A DNA stretch of 64,000 nucleotides from an uncultured Paracoccaceae bacterium (GTDB lineage: Bacteria > Pseudomonadota > Alphaproteobacteria > Rhodobacterales > Rhodobacteraceae), in the NCBI GenBank assembly GCA_947500055.1, contig CANMQO010000010.1:1-64000 (forward strand), read 5' to 3'. The notes under the pieces were generated by a model. It ran no database searches. It was not told where the DNA came from and saw only the letters and a program-made list of their open reading frames with translations. A program made the translations under genes and the position numbers. Of the stretch, positions 25,566 to 32,968 are shown one piece after another; the first letter of the stretch is position 1, and every line of letters starts with the position of its first letter.

Positions 25566-26543
25566 TTAAATATCCGGGGCCATCGCCACCCAGGTCAGAA
25601 ACGCCTGATCGGGATTGGCAGGCATCCGGGTCAGACCGGCGCGCCATGCCGCCTCCAGCGCATAGATATCCGCCCCCGGCATCAGCGCCCTGCCCTGTTC
25701 CAGCGTATCAGGTGCCAGCCCGCGTTCGATCACCCGGGCATCCTTGTCGCGCGCGGTCACCTCGATGATATCACCGGGCAGTTCGGCCAAGGCATAATCG
25801 GGCAGTTTATCCGCCTTGATCATCTCGCGCATCATTGCCCGGAACACCCGGCGCGGACTGGTCGATCCCGATTTCTTCAACAACACCTCAACCGAGACAC
25901 GCCAGACCCGCTGCCGTCCGCAATGTTTGCGCGCCAGTTCATAAATCCGCCGCTCCAGCGGTTTGCGTAAACTGAAGTAATCCCGGCTGAGCGTCAGCAC
26001 CGATTTTGACAGCACCGCCCGGTAGAGCCATTCCGACAGGGTCACGGTCACGCTGACCATCCGGCCGGCGCGGGTCTTGCGCACAATCTCCCAGGCCTCG
26101 ATCAGACCAAACCCGGTCGTCACCTGCCGATCGCCCGTGGCGATATTGGTGGTAATCCGGGTGCCCGCCAGACGTTCGAACGCATCGCGCAGACGGCGGT
26201 AGCTGTCACCGCTGGTCTCACGCCCTGTGGCCAGCAACAGATCATGGGCCGTCAGGGTCAGAGTGCGCGCCGTCTTGCGCCCAGCATTGATCGCCGCCAT
26301 CAACTGGCTGATGCAAAAAATCAGGATGTCAGCGTCAAAGATCGTGGCCCGACCCTTGACCGACGGGGTCACCGTCACCTCGGCATCATTATGGGTATAG
26401 TTCAGTATCCGCCTGTCCGGCCGGGTGGAGAGCGAAAAGAGCGGATGCTCCATCGACGCCAAATCATGTTTGGGATTGGGTGCGAAAAAATCACACACGA
26501 AGAAATCCCCGGTCTGCCCGGGTGATAAACCTGCCACTGCCAT
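25566..26543 (-). CDS. repA: plasmid replication initiator RepA
   Basis: A roseobacter RepA-type initiator of about 325 residues. It has GDFFVCDFF and SMEHPLFSLSTRPDRRILNY near the start, ILIFCISQLMAAINAGR, and GDSYRRLRDAFERLAGTRI, followed by a winged-helix-like second half (LERRIYELARKHCG). These features define the family that replicates many alphaproteobacterial plasmids and chromids. The frame opens at ATG 26597, but ATG 26543 has an excellent ribosome site (GGAG with 7-nt spacing), while 26597 abuts a DnaA box and lacks one, so I use 26543. It is divergent from parA across the iteron region, where it should bind. Its presence shows that this window is, or was, extrachromosomal. Confidence 0.88.
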   Translation of the reverse strand: MAVAGLSPGQTGDFFVCDFFAPNPKHDLASMEHPLFSLSTRPDRRILNYTHNDAEVTVTPSVKGRATIFDADILIFCISQLMAAINAGRKTARTLTLTAHDLLLATGRETSGDSYRRLRDAFERLAGTRITTNIATGDRQVTTGFGLIEAWEIVRKTRAGRMVSVTVTLSEWLYRAVLSKSVLTLSRDYFSLRKPLERRIYELARKHCGRQRVWRVSVEVLLKKSGSTSPRRVFRAMMREMIKADKLPDYALAELPGDIIEVTARDKDARVIERGLAPDTLEQGRALMPGADIYALEAAWRAGLTRMPANPDQAFLTWVAMAPDI

Positions 26544-26597
26544 TTGCCTGCTCCGATCCCATTTTTTGGGATTCGTCGTTTCATTGACACCCAGCAT

Positions 26598-26700
26598 AGT
26601 TATCCACAGGCCACGGGTCGAGTCCGGGATCGGGGGATCAGAGTCAGTCGCTCGGGGGATCAGAGTCGCTTTATCGTGGTATCAGAGTCATCTGTTATTC
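26598..26700. other. probable replication origin (DnaA box plus iterons)
   Basis: A perfect consensus DnaA box TTATCCACA occupies 26600-26608. It is followed by three direct repeats with exact 22-bp spacing (26624-26645, 26646-26667, 26668-26689), each ending in ATCAGAGTC. The first two share 16 identical bases; the third differs at two positions in that core. A decayed fourth copy ends at 26624. An AT-rich stretch follows (about 26690-26790), suited to strand opening. This fits an oriV bound by the adjacent RepA. Confidence 0.75.
26632..26689 (+). repeat. iteron array (3 copies, 22-bp period)
   Basis: Core repeats GGGGGATCAGAGTC at 26632-26645 and 26654-26667, and GTGGTATCAGAGTC at 26676-26689. 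The constant 22-bp period puts copies on one face of the helix about every two turns, as in initiator-binding iterons. Confidence 0.8.
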
Positions 26701-26885
26701 GCAGAAACCCGGATTATCTAAAAAAAACAAAAGCCTACGATCACTTGAAGATCCCTGTAACCTATTAATAACTGAATTTAACAATAAAAAAGATTGGTTT
26801 CTGCAAGTTCCGACCCCCGGCTCTTGGTTAAAACTGTTGAATTTGCTGAGAAAAGGGAATGGAGGATACGGTTTTTCTTCCATGT

Positions 26886-26919
26886 GCCATGTTTTTGGGT
26901 ATACTGAGGAAAACATGGC
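26886..26919. promoter_or_regulatory. parA operator/promoter: 10-bp perfect inverted repeat around a -10 box
   Basis: GCCATGTTTT (26886-26895) and AAAACATGGC (26910-26919) are perfect inverted arms with a 14-bp spacer. The spacer contains TATACT (26900-26905), a good -10 element, and the right arm ends 13 bp before the parA ATG. This is the expected place for autorepression by a ParA with an N-terminal DNA-binding domain. The -35 element is weak (around 26877-26882). Confidence 0.6.
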
Positions 26920-26931
26920 ATATCAGGGCAG

Positions 26932-28320
26932 ATGATGACACAGGCGGATCAACCTCCCCCATATTTTGGGCTTTCCCCGGATCAGTCAATGGCTGAACTG
27001 ACGGAACCAACCACAACGGCAAGCTTTGCCAGTTTGGCGGAAAACTATCGGCGGGGACGGGCCGATCTGGCGGGGAGAGGTCTGGATGAAACAGGCCGCA
27101 AAACCCTGCGCCGGTTTTCCACCTGGGAAATCACCCGCTATCTGATCCCGGTTGCCCCTGCCCATTTCCGCCGTGTGCTGCGTCAGAACCCAACCCTGCC
27201 CCAGGGCCATAGTGACACTGATGGCGGGGCCAAGTGGTTCACCCTGGATGAGGTGTTGCGCCTGCGCGCCTTCTTTGCCGCCGAAGGGTCGAAATCAAAG
27301 GACTACCTGCCCTATCGCCCCAAGGGCCTGCCCGCCAAGATCACGGCTGTGGCCAATTTCAAAGGCGGCGTTGGCAAGACCAGCACTGGCGCGCATCTGG
27401 CCATGTCAGCGGCATTGGATGGCTACAAGGTGCTGGTGATTGATCTGGACAGTCAGGGATCAATGACGTCGATCTTTGGCGGCACGGTCGATGATGAATG
27501 GGCGACCGTATTCCCGCTGCTGGCGCGGCATTATGCGGGCAACCTGCAAGCCGATAATCAACGCCGGCTGGATCGGGGTGATGCCCCCCTGCCCCTTGAT
27601 GAAACCATGACAGAGGCTTTGGACGTCAAGACACAAGATGTGATCCAGGGCACCCATTGGCCGAATATCGATCTGATCGGGGCGCAGCTGAACCTTTACT
27701 GGTCGGAATTCCAGATCCCCGTCTGGCGGATGCAATCCCGCGGTTGGAAGCTTTGGGATGCGCTGACCGATATCCTTGCCGATGACGGGGTGCTGGATGA
27801 TTACGATCTGATTTTCATCGATACCCCCCCTGCCCTGGGCTATCTGACAATCAACGGGCTGGCGGCGGCGGATATCCTGCTGGTGCCACAAGGTGCGTCT
27901 TTCCTGGAATTTGACAGCACGGGCCGTTTCTTTGACATGCTGCATTCCACTTTCGCCTCTATCGAGGAAGGTGAAAACAGCGCTGCCCGCGCCCTGGGTC
28001 GGCCCGAGATGGGGTTTGCATGGGATGCGGTGCGCACGGTGATCACCCGCTATGATGGCAGCCAGCAGGCCGAAATGGCCGGGTTGATGCAGGCCTATCT
28101 GGGCAAGACCCTGTCGCCCTACCGGCAGGATTTCACCGCCCTGATCGGGCAGGCGGGCGAGAGCGTGAATGGCATCTACGAAGCTGATTACCGCGATTTC
28201 AACCGCGACACCTATGCAAGAGGCCGCGCCACATTTGATGAAACCTATGCAGCCTTCAAGAAGCTGCTGCTGGGAACATGGCGGCGGGATGAAATTGCCA
28301 GCCTGCAAGCGGCGGAATAG
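26932..28320 (+). CDS. parA: plasmid partition ATPase ParA (long form with N-terminal DNA-binding region)
   Basis: A 462-residue type Ia partition ATPase. Residues 1-125 form an N-terminal extension with helix-turn-helix-like character (TLRRFSTWEITRYL) typical of autoregulating ParA. The deviant Walker A is NFKGGVGKTSTGAHLA, with the signature Lys in KGGVGKT. The Walker A' is VLVIDLDSQGSMTS and the Walker B LIFIDTPPALG. It moves plasmid copies apart by ATP-dependent nucleoid binding with ParB at parS. It is divergent from repA and upstream of parB (55-bp gap containing a palindromic site). ATG 26932 and 26935 are both possible, after AGGG. The inverted repeat just upstream is its likely operator. 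Confidence 0.92.
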   Translation: MMTQADQPPPYFGLSPDQSMAELTEPTTTASFASLAENYRRGRADLAGRGLDETGRKTLRRFSTWEITRYLIPVAPAHFRRVLRQNPTLPQGHSDTDGGAKWFTLDEVLRLRAFFAAEGSKSKDYLPYRPKGLPAKITAVANFKGGVGKTSTGAHLAMSAALDGYKVLVIDLDSQGSMTSIFGGTVDDEWATVFPLLARHYAGNLQADNQRRLDRGDAPLPLDETMTEALDVKTQDVIQGTHWPNIDLIGAQLNLYWSEFQIPVWRMQSRGWKLWDALTDILADDGVLDDYDLIFIDTPPALGYLTINGLAAADILLVPQGASFLEFDSTGRFFDMLHSTFASIEEGENSAARALGRPEMGFAWDAVRTVITRYDGSQQAEMAGLMQAYLGKTLSPYRQDFTALIGQAGESVNGIYEADYRDFNRDTYARGRATFDETYAAFKKLLLGTWRRDEIASLQAAE

Positions 28321-28340
28321 GGCCGCGTAACCCGCGATAT

Positions 28341-28354
28341 TTTCGCATGCGAAA
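28341..28354. promoter_or_regulatory. parS-like palindrome, copy 1 (parA-parB gap)
   Basis: The perfect 14-bp palindrome TTTCGCATGCGAAA lies 20 bp after the parA stop and 21 bp before the parB start. An identical copy lies just after parB. Two identical palindromes bracketing parB are best explained as ParB-binding centromere sites. Confidence 0.75.
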
Positions 28355-28375
28355 CTTTTTTGACAGGAACCCGCC

Positions 28376-29377
28376 ATGGCCAAACGCAAACGTCTGACGC
28401 CCCCCACGATGCTGCCTGACATGCCGGGTGTCGCGCCGGTTTCGGCTGGCCGCCCACCCATCGCACAAGTCGCCGCCGAAGCCGCCAGCCATGCCGCCCT
28501 GGAAGAGGTCAGTGCAGAACTGCACAGCGCCCGCAGCGAAGGACGCATGGTGCTGGCATTGCCATTGGAGGCCATCAAGCTGGATCATCTGGTGCGCGAC
28601 CGGATCGCACTTGATGTCACAGAAATGGATGCATTGCGCAGCAGCCTGCTGGCGCGGGGCCAGCAGACACCCATCGAAGTGGTTGATCTGGGGCAGGGTG
28701 CCTATGGTTTGATTTCCGGGTTCCGCCGGTTGACCGCCTTGCAGGGCTTGCTGGCGGATACCGGGCAGAACCGGTTTGCCCGCATACAGGCCCTGGTCAA
28801 ACCCATCGGGTCGGCGGCTGACAGCTATCTGGCGATGGTCGAGGAAAACGAGATCCGGGCCGACCTGTCCTTTTATGAACGCGCCCGGCTGGCGGCAGAG
28901 GCGGCGGAACTGGGCATCTACCCCAATGCCAAGAAAGCGGTGCACGCGCTTTTTGCGGCAGCCCCAGCGCCGAAACGCTCCAAGATTGCGGCCTTTCTGC
29001 CAATTCATGACGCCCTTGGCGACGTGCTGCGATTTCCGACGGCAATCCCAGAGAAGGTCGGTTTGAAACTGGCCGCCATGCTCGGGGCGGATAAGGGTTT
29101 TGCCGCAACCTTGCGCAAACAGTTGCTGGCGGCCAACCCAGAGAGTGCGGAGAGCGAGCGCAAACTGCTGGACGGCGCGTTGCGCGGGGCAGGGCAGGGC
29201 AGGACGGCGAAATCCCGGACTGTCGACGTCGCGACTGACATCCGGCTGGAGGCCGGCAAAGGCCGGATCACCCTGTCAGGCAAAGGGGTCACGGCAGACT
29301 TACAAGACGCTTTGAGGACATGGCTGGCTGAGCGAGATGGTAATGCAATGAAAAAATCAAAAAAATCAATAACTTAG
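28376..29377 (+). CDS. parB: plasmid partition protein ParB
   Basis: A 333-residue ParB. The N-terminal part has a Pro-rich leader and the ParB/Sulfiredoxin nuclease-like domain (residues ~60-130) with LLARGQQTPIEVV and GLISGFRRLTAL, the CTP-binding GxxRxxA-like box. It is followed by EENEIRADLSFYERARLAAEA, then a helix-turn-helix region (~185-260) and a C-terminal dimerisation end rich in Lys. It binds parS and partners with the upstream ParA. Two identical 14-bp palindromes flank the gene. The ending (MKKSKKSIT) is basic. Confidence 0.92.
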   Translation: MAKRKRLTPPTMLPDMPGVAPVSAGRPPIAQVAAEAASHAALEEVSAELHSARSEGRMVLALPLEAIKLDHLVRDRIALDVTEMDALRSSLLARGQQTPIEVVDLGQGAYGLISGFRRLTALQGLLADTGQNRFARIQALVKPIGSAADSYLAMVEENEIRADLSFYERARLAAEAAELGIYPNAKKAVHALFAAAPAPKRSKIAAFLPIHDALGDVLRFPTAIPEKVGLKLAAMLGADKGFAATLRKQLLAANPESAESERKLLDGALRGAGQGRTAKSRTVDVATDIRLEAGKGRITLSGKGVTADLQDALRTWLAERDGNAMKKSKKSIT

Positions 29378-29386
29378 GCTTTAAAA

Positions 29387-29400
29387 TTTCGCATGCGAAA
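29387..29400. promoter_or_regulatory. parS-like palindrome, copy 2 (after parB)
   Basis: A second perfect copy of TTTCGCATGCGAAA, 10 bp after the parB stop. I saw no further copy elsewhere in the window. Confidence 0.75.
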
Positions 29401-29565
29401 CGGTTTTGTGACGGATGGAACGAAAGGTGCATGGTTGGATGGTTTACGCCAATTCCTGCGCAGGGTGCCCATGATAGCGATTTCTTTTGTTTTGGAACCT
29501 GACTTCCGGTAACAGCACAAAGTGGTGGTCCGGGCATGTGCAGAATAGGTAATTAGAACGGTCAA

Positions 29566-30420
29566 ATGACACGCAGTCTCAACCTCTACACCGATTTTTT
29601 CTGTCTCTCCGAGCGGCCCTTCTCACTCTTGCCGGACCCCGGCTTTCTTTATTGGACAGACGACCATAAACGCGCCTACACGATGCTCCAATACGGGGTT
29701 GCGACACGGGCGCCAATTACCCTGATCACTGGTGAAGTGGGGGCGGGCAAGACGACCTTGCTGCAATACCTTCTGAAAAACCTAGACGATCGGATCACGG
29801 TCGGGCTGGTGTCCAACGTGCATGAAGGGCGTGGTGATCTGCTGCGCTGGGTCATGATGGCGCTTGAAATCCAGGTGGACAAGGACGCTGATTATGTCGA
29901 CCGGTTCGAGGCGTTCCAACAGTTTCTGATCGCGGAATATGCAGCTGGTCGCCATGTGCTGATGATCTTTGACGAAGCGCAGAACATGCCGCAAAAATCG
30001 CTGGAAGAACTGCGGATGCTGACCAACATCAATTCCAACAAGGATGAGCTGTTGCAGTTGCTGCTGATCGGCCAGCCTGAATTGCGCGACATCATCCGCA
30101 GACCGGACATGAAGCAGTTCGCGCAACGGATCGCGTCCAGCTTTCATCTGTCCCATATGGACCAGAAGACGGTCTATTCCTACATTATCCACCGGCTCGA
30201 AAAGGCGGGGGGCAGCGCGCATATGTTCAGCCGCGACGCATCGGATATGGTGCATGAGATCACGGGCGGCATCCCGCGCCTTGTGAACCAGCTATGTGAT
30301 ATCTGCATGCTTTATGCCTCAATCAGCCAGCGCGAAATCGTCGGGGTCGAGCATGTGAAGGCCGTGCTGAAAGATGGGGCCTATTTCAACCCGGTGGATG
30401 ATGCCGCATCCGCTGATTGA
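29566..30420 (+). CDS. ExeA-like AAA ATPase, exosortase/EPS-associated
   Basis: A 284-residue AAA+ ATPase of the ExeA/TniB-like group found in PEP-CTERM/exosortase EPS loci. It starts with the family hallmark (F-x-L-x-E-x-P-F-S-L-L-P-D-P-x-F-L-Y). The Walker A is ITGEVGAGKTTLLQ, the Walker B HVLMIFDEAQNM, the sensor region LLLIGQPELRDII, and the arginine-finger-like block FAQRIASSFHLSHM; the lid is GGIPRLVNQLCD. It has no membrane helix. Its role is unclear even in model loci, perhaps regulating assembly or export. It starts the second EPS block, 165 bp beyond the partition module. Confidence 0.88.
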   Translation: MTRSLNLYTDFFCLSERPFSLLPDPGFLYWTDDHKRAYTMLQYGVATRAPITLITGEVGAGKTTLLQYLLKNLDDRITVGLVSNVHEGRGDLLRWVMMALEIQVDKDADYVDRFEAFQQFLIAEYAAGRHVLMIFDEAQNMPQKSLEELRMLTNINSNKDELLQLLLIGQPELRDIIRRPDMKQFAQRIASSFHLSHMDQKTVYSYIIHRLEKAGGSAHMFSRDASDMVHEITGGIPRLVNQLCDICMLYASISQREIVGVEHVKAVLKDGAYFNPVDDAASAD

Positions 30421-30532
30421 CGAGGTCTGTTGACCCAATATTACAAAGACGTCCATAATGCGCATATAGTTTATTTCGTTATCTGAAGCGTATTTGCCAA
30501 ATGCTGATCCTTCTACGTAGAACAAGCCCGCT

Positions 30533-31582
30533 TTGAGCGTGAAGTTCATCGAAAACAAGCGGCCTGATATGGCACTTGTGACCGCACTTCTGTCGGAATG
30601 TGAGGCTGAAAATCATTGGGCGAACTTTGGCCCGCTCTACCATCGTCTGGCAGATGAATATGCGCAGCATATGCAGCTTGGCGATGATCTGGCCCTGATC
30701 CCCTGTGCCAATGCAGGCCTTGGCCTTGAATTGCAGGCGCGCTGTCTGGCCGCACAGGCGGGCATTGCAAAGCTGCGTTGGGTCGGGCCATGCCTGAGCT
30801 TCAAAAATCTGGGGCGGGGGTATTTTGCCGGGATGACCCTGCTGGATTGTGATGGGGCTGGTCTGCTGGATCTCGATGCGCTGACCGGGGTGCCTGCGGA
30901 CAGCTATGACGGGATTGTGGTGATCAACCCCTTTGGCATGTGCAGGGATTTTACGCCCTTTATCCGTTTTGCGCAGCGCACAGGAAAGAAGCTGCTGATC
31001 GACAATGCTGCGGGTCTGGACCGCGATATTCCCGATTGGCCGTGGCAGGTATTCAGCCTGCATCAGACAAAACCCTACGGTGTTGGCGAAGGCGGGCTTG
31101 TGCTTGTGCCGCAGCCATACAGCGACCTGTTGCTGTCCTTGATGAATTACGCACAGGTGCCGGAAAATCCCGCGCATTGGCTCAATAATGGCAAGATTTC
31201 CGATATTGCCTGTGCCTTTCAGATTGCCCGTCTGCGCGGCATCGCGACCTGGGAGGGGGCCTATCGTGACCAGCGCGCCCGGATCGTGGATTTATTTGCA
31301 CATGTTGGTGTCGTTCCGCTGTTTGATCCCGATACCGCCCCGCTGACCACCAGCTTGCCGGTGCGCCTGCCGGGCCCGGTGGATCGTATAAAACTGGCAG
31401 CCCCGCGCCGGATACCTGTCAGCCGTCAATATGCCCCGTTGGTGCCGCGACCACGGGCAGATGCACTTTATGCCCGGCTGATCAATTTTCCGACCCATCC
31501 CGATATGGCACAATTGACGGATGAGCAGATCACGTCCGAGATCAGGCAGCTTCTTGCGTGTTGTGAGGAAGATGTTGGGTAA
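30533..31582 (+). CDS. DegT/DnrJ/EryC1-like PLP-dependent aminotransferase
   Basis: A 349-residue fold-type I PLP enzyme resembling sugar aminotransferases. It has LIPCANAGLGLELQ where the PLP phosphate binds, GIVVINPFGMCRDF, LLIDNAAGLDRDI with the PLP-ring Asp, and FSLHQTKPYGVGEGG, whose Lys is the expected Schiff-base residue. It is shorter and more divergent than classical DegT/WecE members. It may transfer an amino group to a keto-sugar or another small precursor of the EPS. No matching dehydratase or ketosugar enzyme is adjacent. The start is uncertain (TTG 30533 or GTG 30539). Confidence 0.72.
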   Translation: MSVKFIENKRPDMALVTALLSECEAENHWANFGPLYHRLADEYAQHMQLGDDLALIPCANAGLGLELQARCLAAQAGIAKLRWVGPCLSFKNLGRGYFAGMTLLDCDGAGLLDLDALTGVPADSYDGIVVINPFGMCRDFTPFIRFAQRTGKKLLIDNAAGLDRDIPDWPWQVFSLHQTKPYGVGEGGLVLVPQPYSDLLLSLMNYAQVPENPAHWLNNGKISDIACAFQIARLRGIATWEGAYRDQRARIVDLFAHVGVVPLFDPDTAPLTTSLPVRLPGPVDRIKLAAPRRIPVSRQYAPLVPRPRADALYARLINFPTHPDMAQLTDEQITSEIRQLLACCEEDVG

Positions 31583-31629
31583 CAGGCCATGGCGTATGTT
31601 TCACAAACCCTGATATTGGCCCTTGCGCC

Positions 31630-32829
31630 ATGACTGAACTTGTCATCCTGCCGCCGCTGAAGGCCTTGCATGGCCAGCGTGGCGCTTATGTGCTGACCAG
31701 AAAATACATGGAAGGTGTTGCGGCCTTTGCCCGGGCCTGGCCCGGGCCAGTCACGTCACTGGTCGAGATCAGCAACACCGCAACCACCGATATGGATCAT
31801 GCGGAATTTGCGCCCGATGATCCGGTCACACCAATCGAAATCCGCCCTGATACGCAGGCTGCTCTGGCCGCGCGGCTGAAGGATGCGGCCCTTGTTTTCA
31901 CGTTCCTGTCACCCTCTGAGGCGCCGCTTGTGGCCCTGTGCCAGAAGGTCGGTGTCCCATTGGTGTTCTGGGCGGAATATTCGCCGCGGACCGAGCGGCA
32001 GATCATGCAGGCGGAAACGGCAAACCCTTTGCGGCGCTGGCGCAGGCTAGGCTGGCTGAACCGGGCGACCCGTATGCGCCGCCGGATGGTGGGGCAGGCG
32101 GCGGGTCTGCAATGCAGCGGTCAGCCGGTGTATGAGGCCTATGCCGGCCTCAGCCCCGATCCGATGGTCTTTTGGGACAATCGTGTGCGCCAGGCGGAAA
32201 TTCTTTCGGATGCAGATCTGGCCGGGCGGGCCACGTTGCTGGCCACGGGCGCACCGCTTCGGCTGGCGTTTGGCGGGCGTCTGATTGCGATGAAAGGGGT
32301 GCAGTTCCTGCCGGAGTTTGCGCAGAAACTTTGTCAGATGGGGACGCCCTTCACGCTTGATATCTATGGCAGCGGCCCGCTGGAGGCTGACCTGCAACGC
32401 CGGATTTCCGCCATGGGGCTTGCCGGGCATGTTGCCCTGAAGGGCGCGCTGGATTTCCGCACCCAGTGGCTGCCCACGCTTAAGACCCAGGCGGATCTGT
32501 TTATCTGCCCGCATCCGCAGGGCGATCCGTCCAGCACATACCCGGAGACCATGTCATGCGGTTTGCCGACGGTTGGCTTTGCCAATGACGCCTTTACGAC
32601 AATCGCCGCCGTTTCGGATAGCGGCTGGAGCGTGCCAATAGGTGATACAACCGCGCTGGCCCGGCAGGTCACAAAGCTGCACCATGCCCGAGAGCGGATC
32701 AACGCGCATGCAAAACATGCCCGTGACTTTGCGCTGGAGCATTGTTTCGAGAAAACGGCAAGGCGCCGTGCCACGCATCTGATCGCCTGTGCGGGCCTGT
32801 CACCGCCAGAGATAGCGGGCCAGACCTGA
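31630..32829 (+). CDS. GT4-type glycosyltransferase
   Basis: A 399-residue GT-B glycosyltransferase. The C-terminal half carries the GT4 donor-site pattern: LRLAFGGRLIAMKGVQFLPE, LDIYGSGPLEADLQ, and LFICPHPQGDPSSTYPETMSCGLPTVGF with the conserved acidic/Glu-containing loop. It shares this layout, including the unusual loop HPQGDPSSTYPE (HRQSDPSCSYLE in the other), with the enzyme at 48722-49882, so the two appear paralogous. It probably adds one sugar of the EPS repeat at the cytoplasmic face. The start ATG 31630 lacks a strong ribosome site. Confidence 0.83.
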   Translation: MTELVILPPLKALHGQRGAYVLTRKYMEGVAAFARAWPGPVTSLVEISNTATTDMDHAEFAPDDPVTPIEIRPDTQAALAARLKDAALVFTFLSPSEAPLVALCQKVGVPLVFWAEYSPRTERQIMQAETANPLRRWRRLGWLNRATRMRRRMVGQAAGLQCSGQPVYEAYAGLSPDPMVFWDNRVRQAEILSDADLAGRATLLATGAPLRLAFGGRLIAMKGVQFLPEFAQKLCQMGTPFTLDIYGSGPLEADLQRRISAMGLAGHVALKGALDFRTQWLPTLKTQADLFICPHPQGDPSSTYPETMSCGLPTVGFANDAFTTIAAVSDSGWSVPIGDTTALARQVTKLHHARERINAHAKHARDFALEHCFEKTARRRATHLIACAGLSPPEIAGQT

Positions 32830-32968
32830 TGCAGAACCGCGATGGGCTGGCAAGCTGCGGGTGTAAGGGTGGGCACAGTGTGTGCTTTTTACATGGGTCG
32901 GCGACAGCCAACCATCACGGCGCTTCCGTGGCAGCCGCGATGCCGCTAGAAGCAGACATATTAAAGCG

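Noticed and set aside
29401..29565. Possible small gene or terminator between parB and the ATPase gene
   Set aside because: No frame with support and no hairpin followed by a T-run was found.
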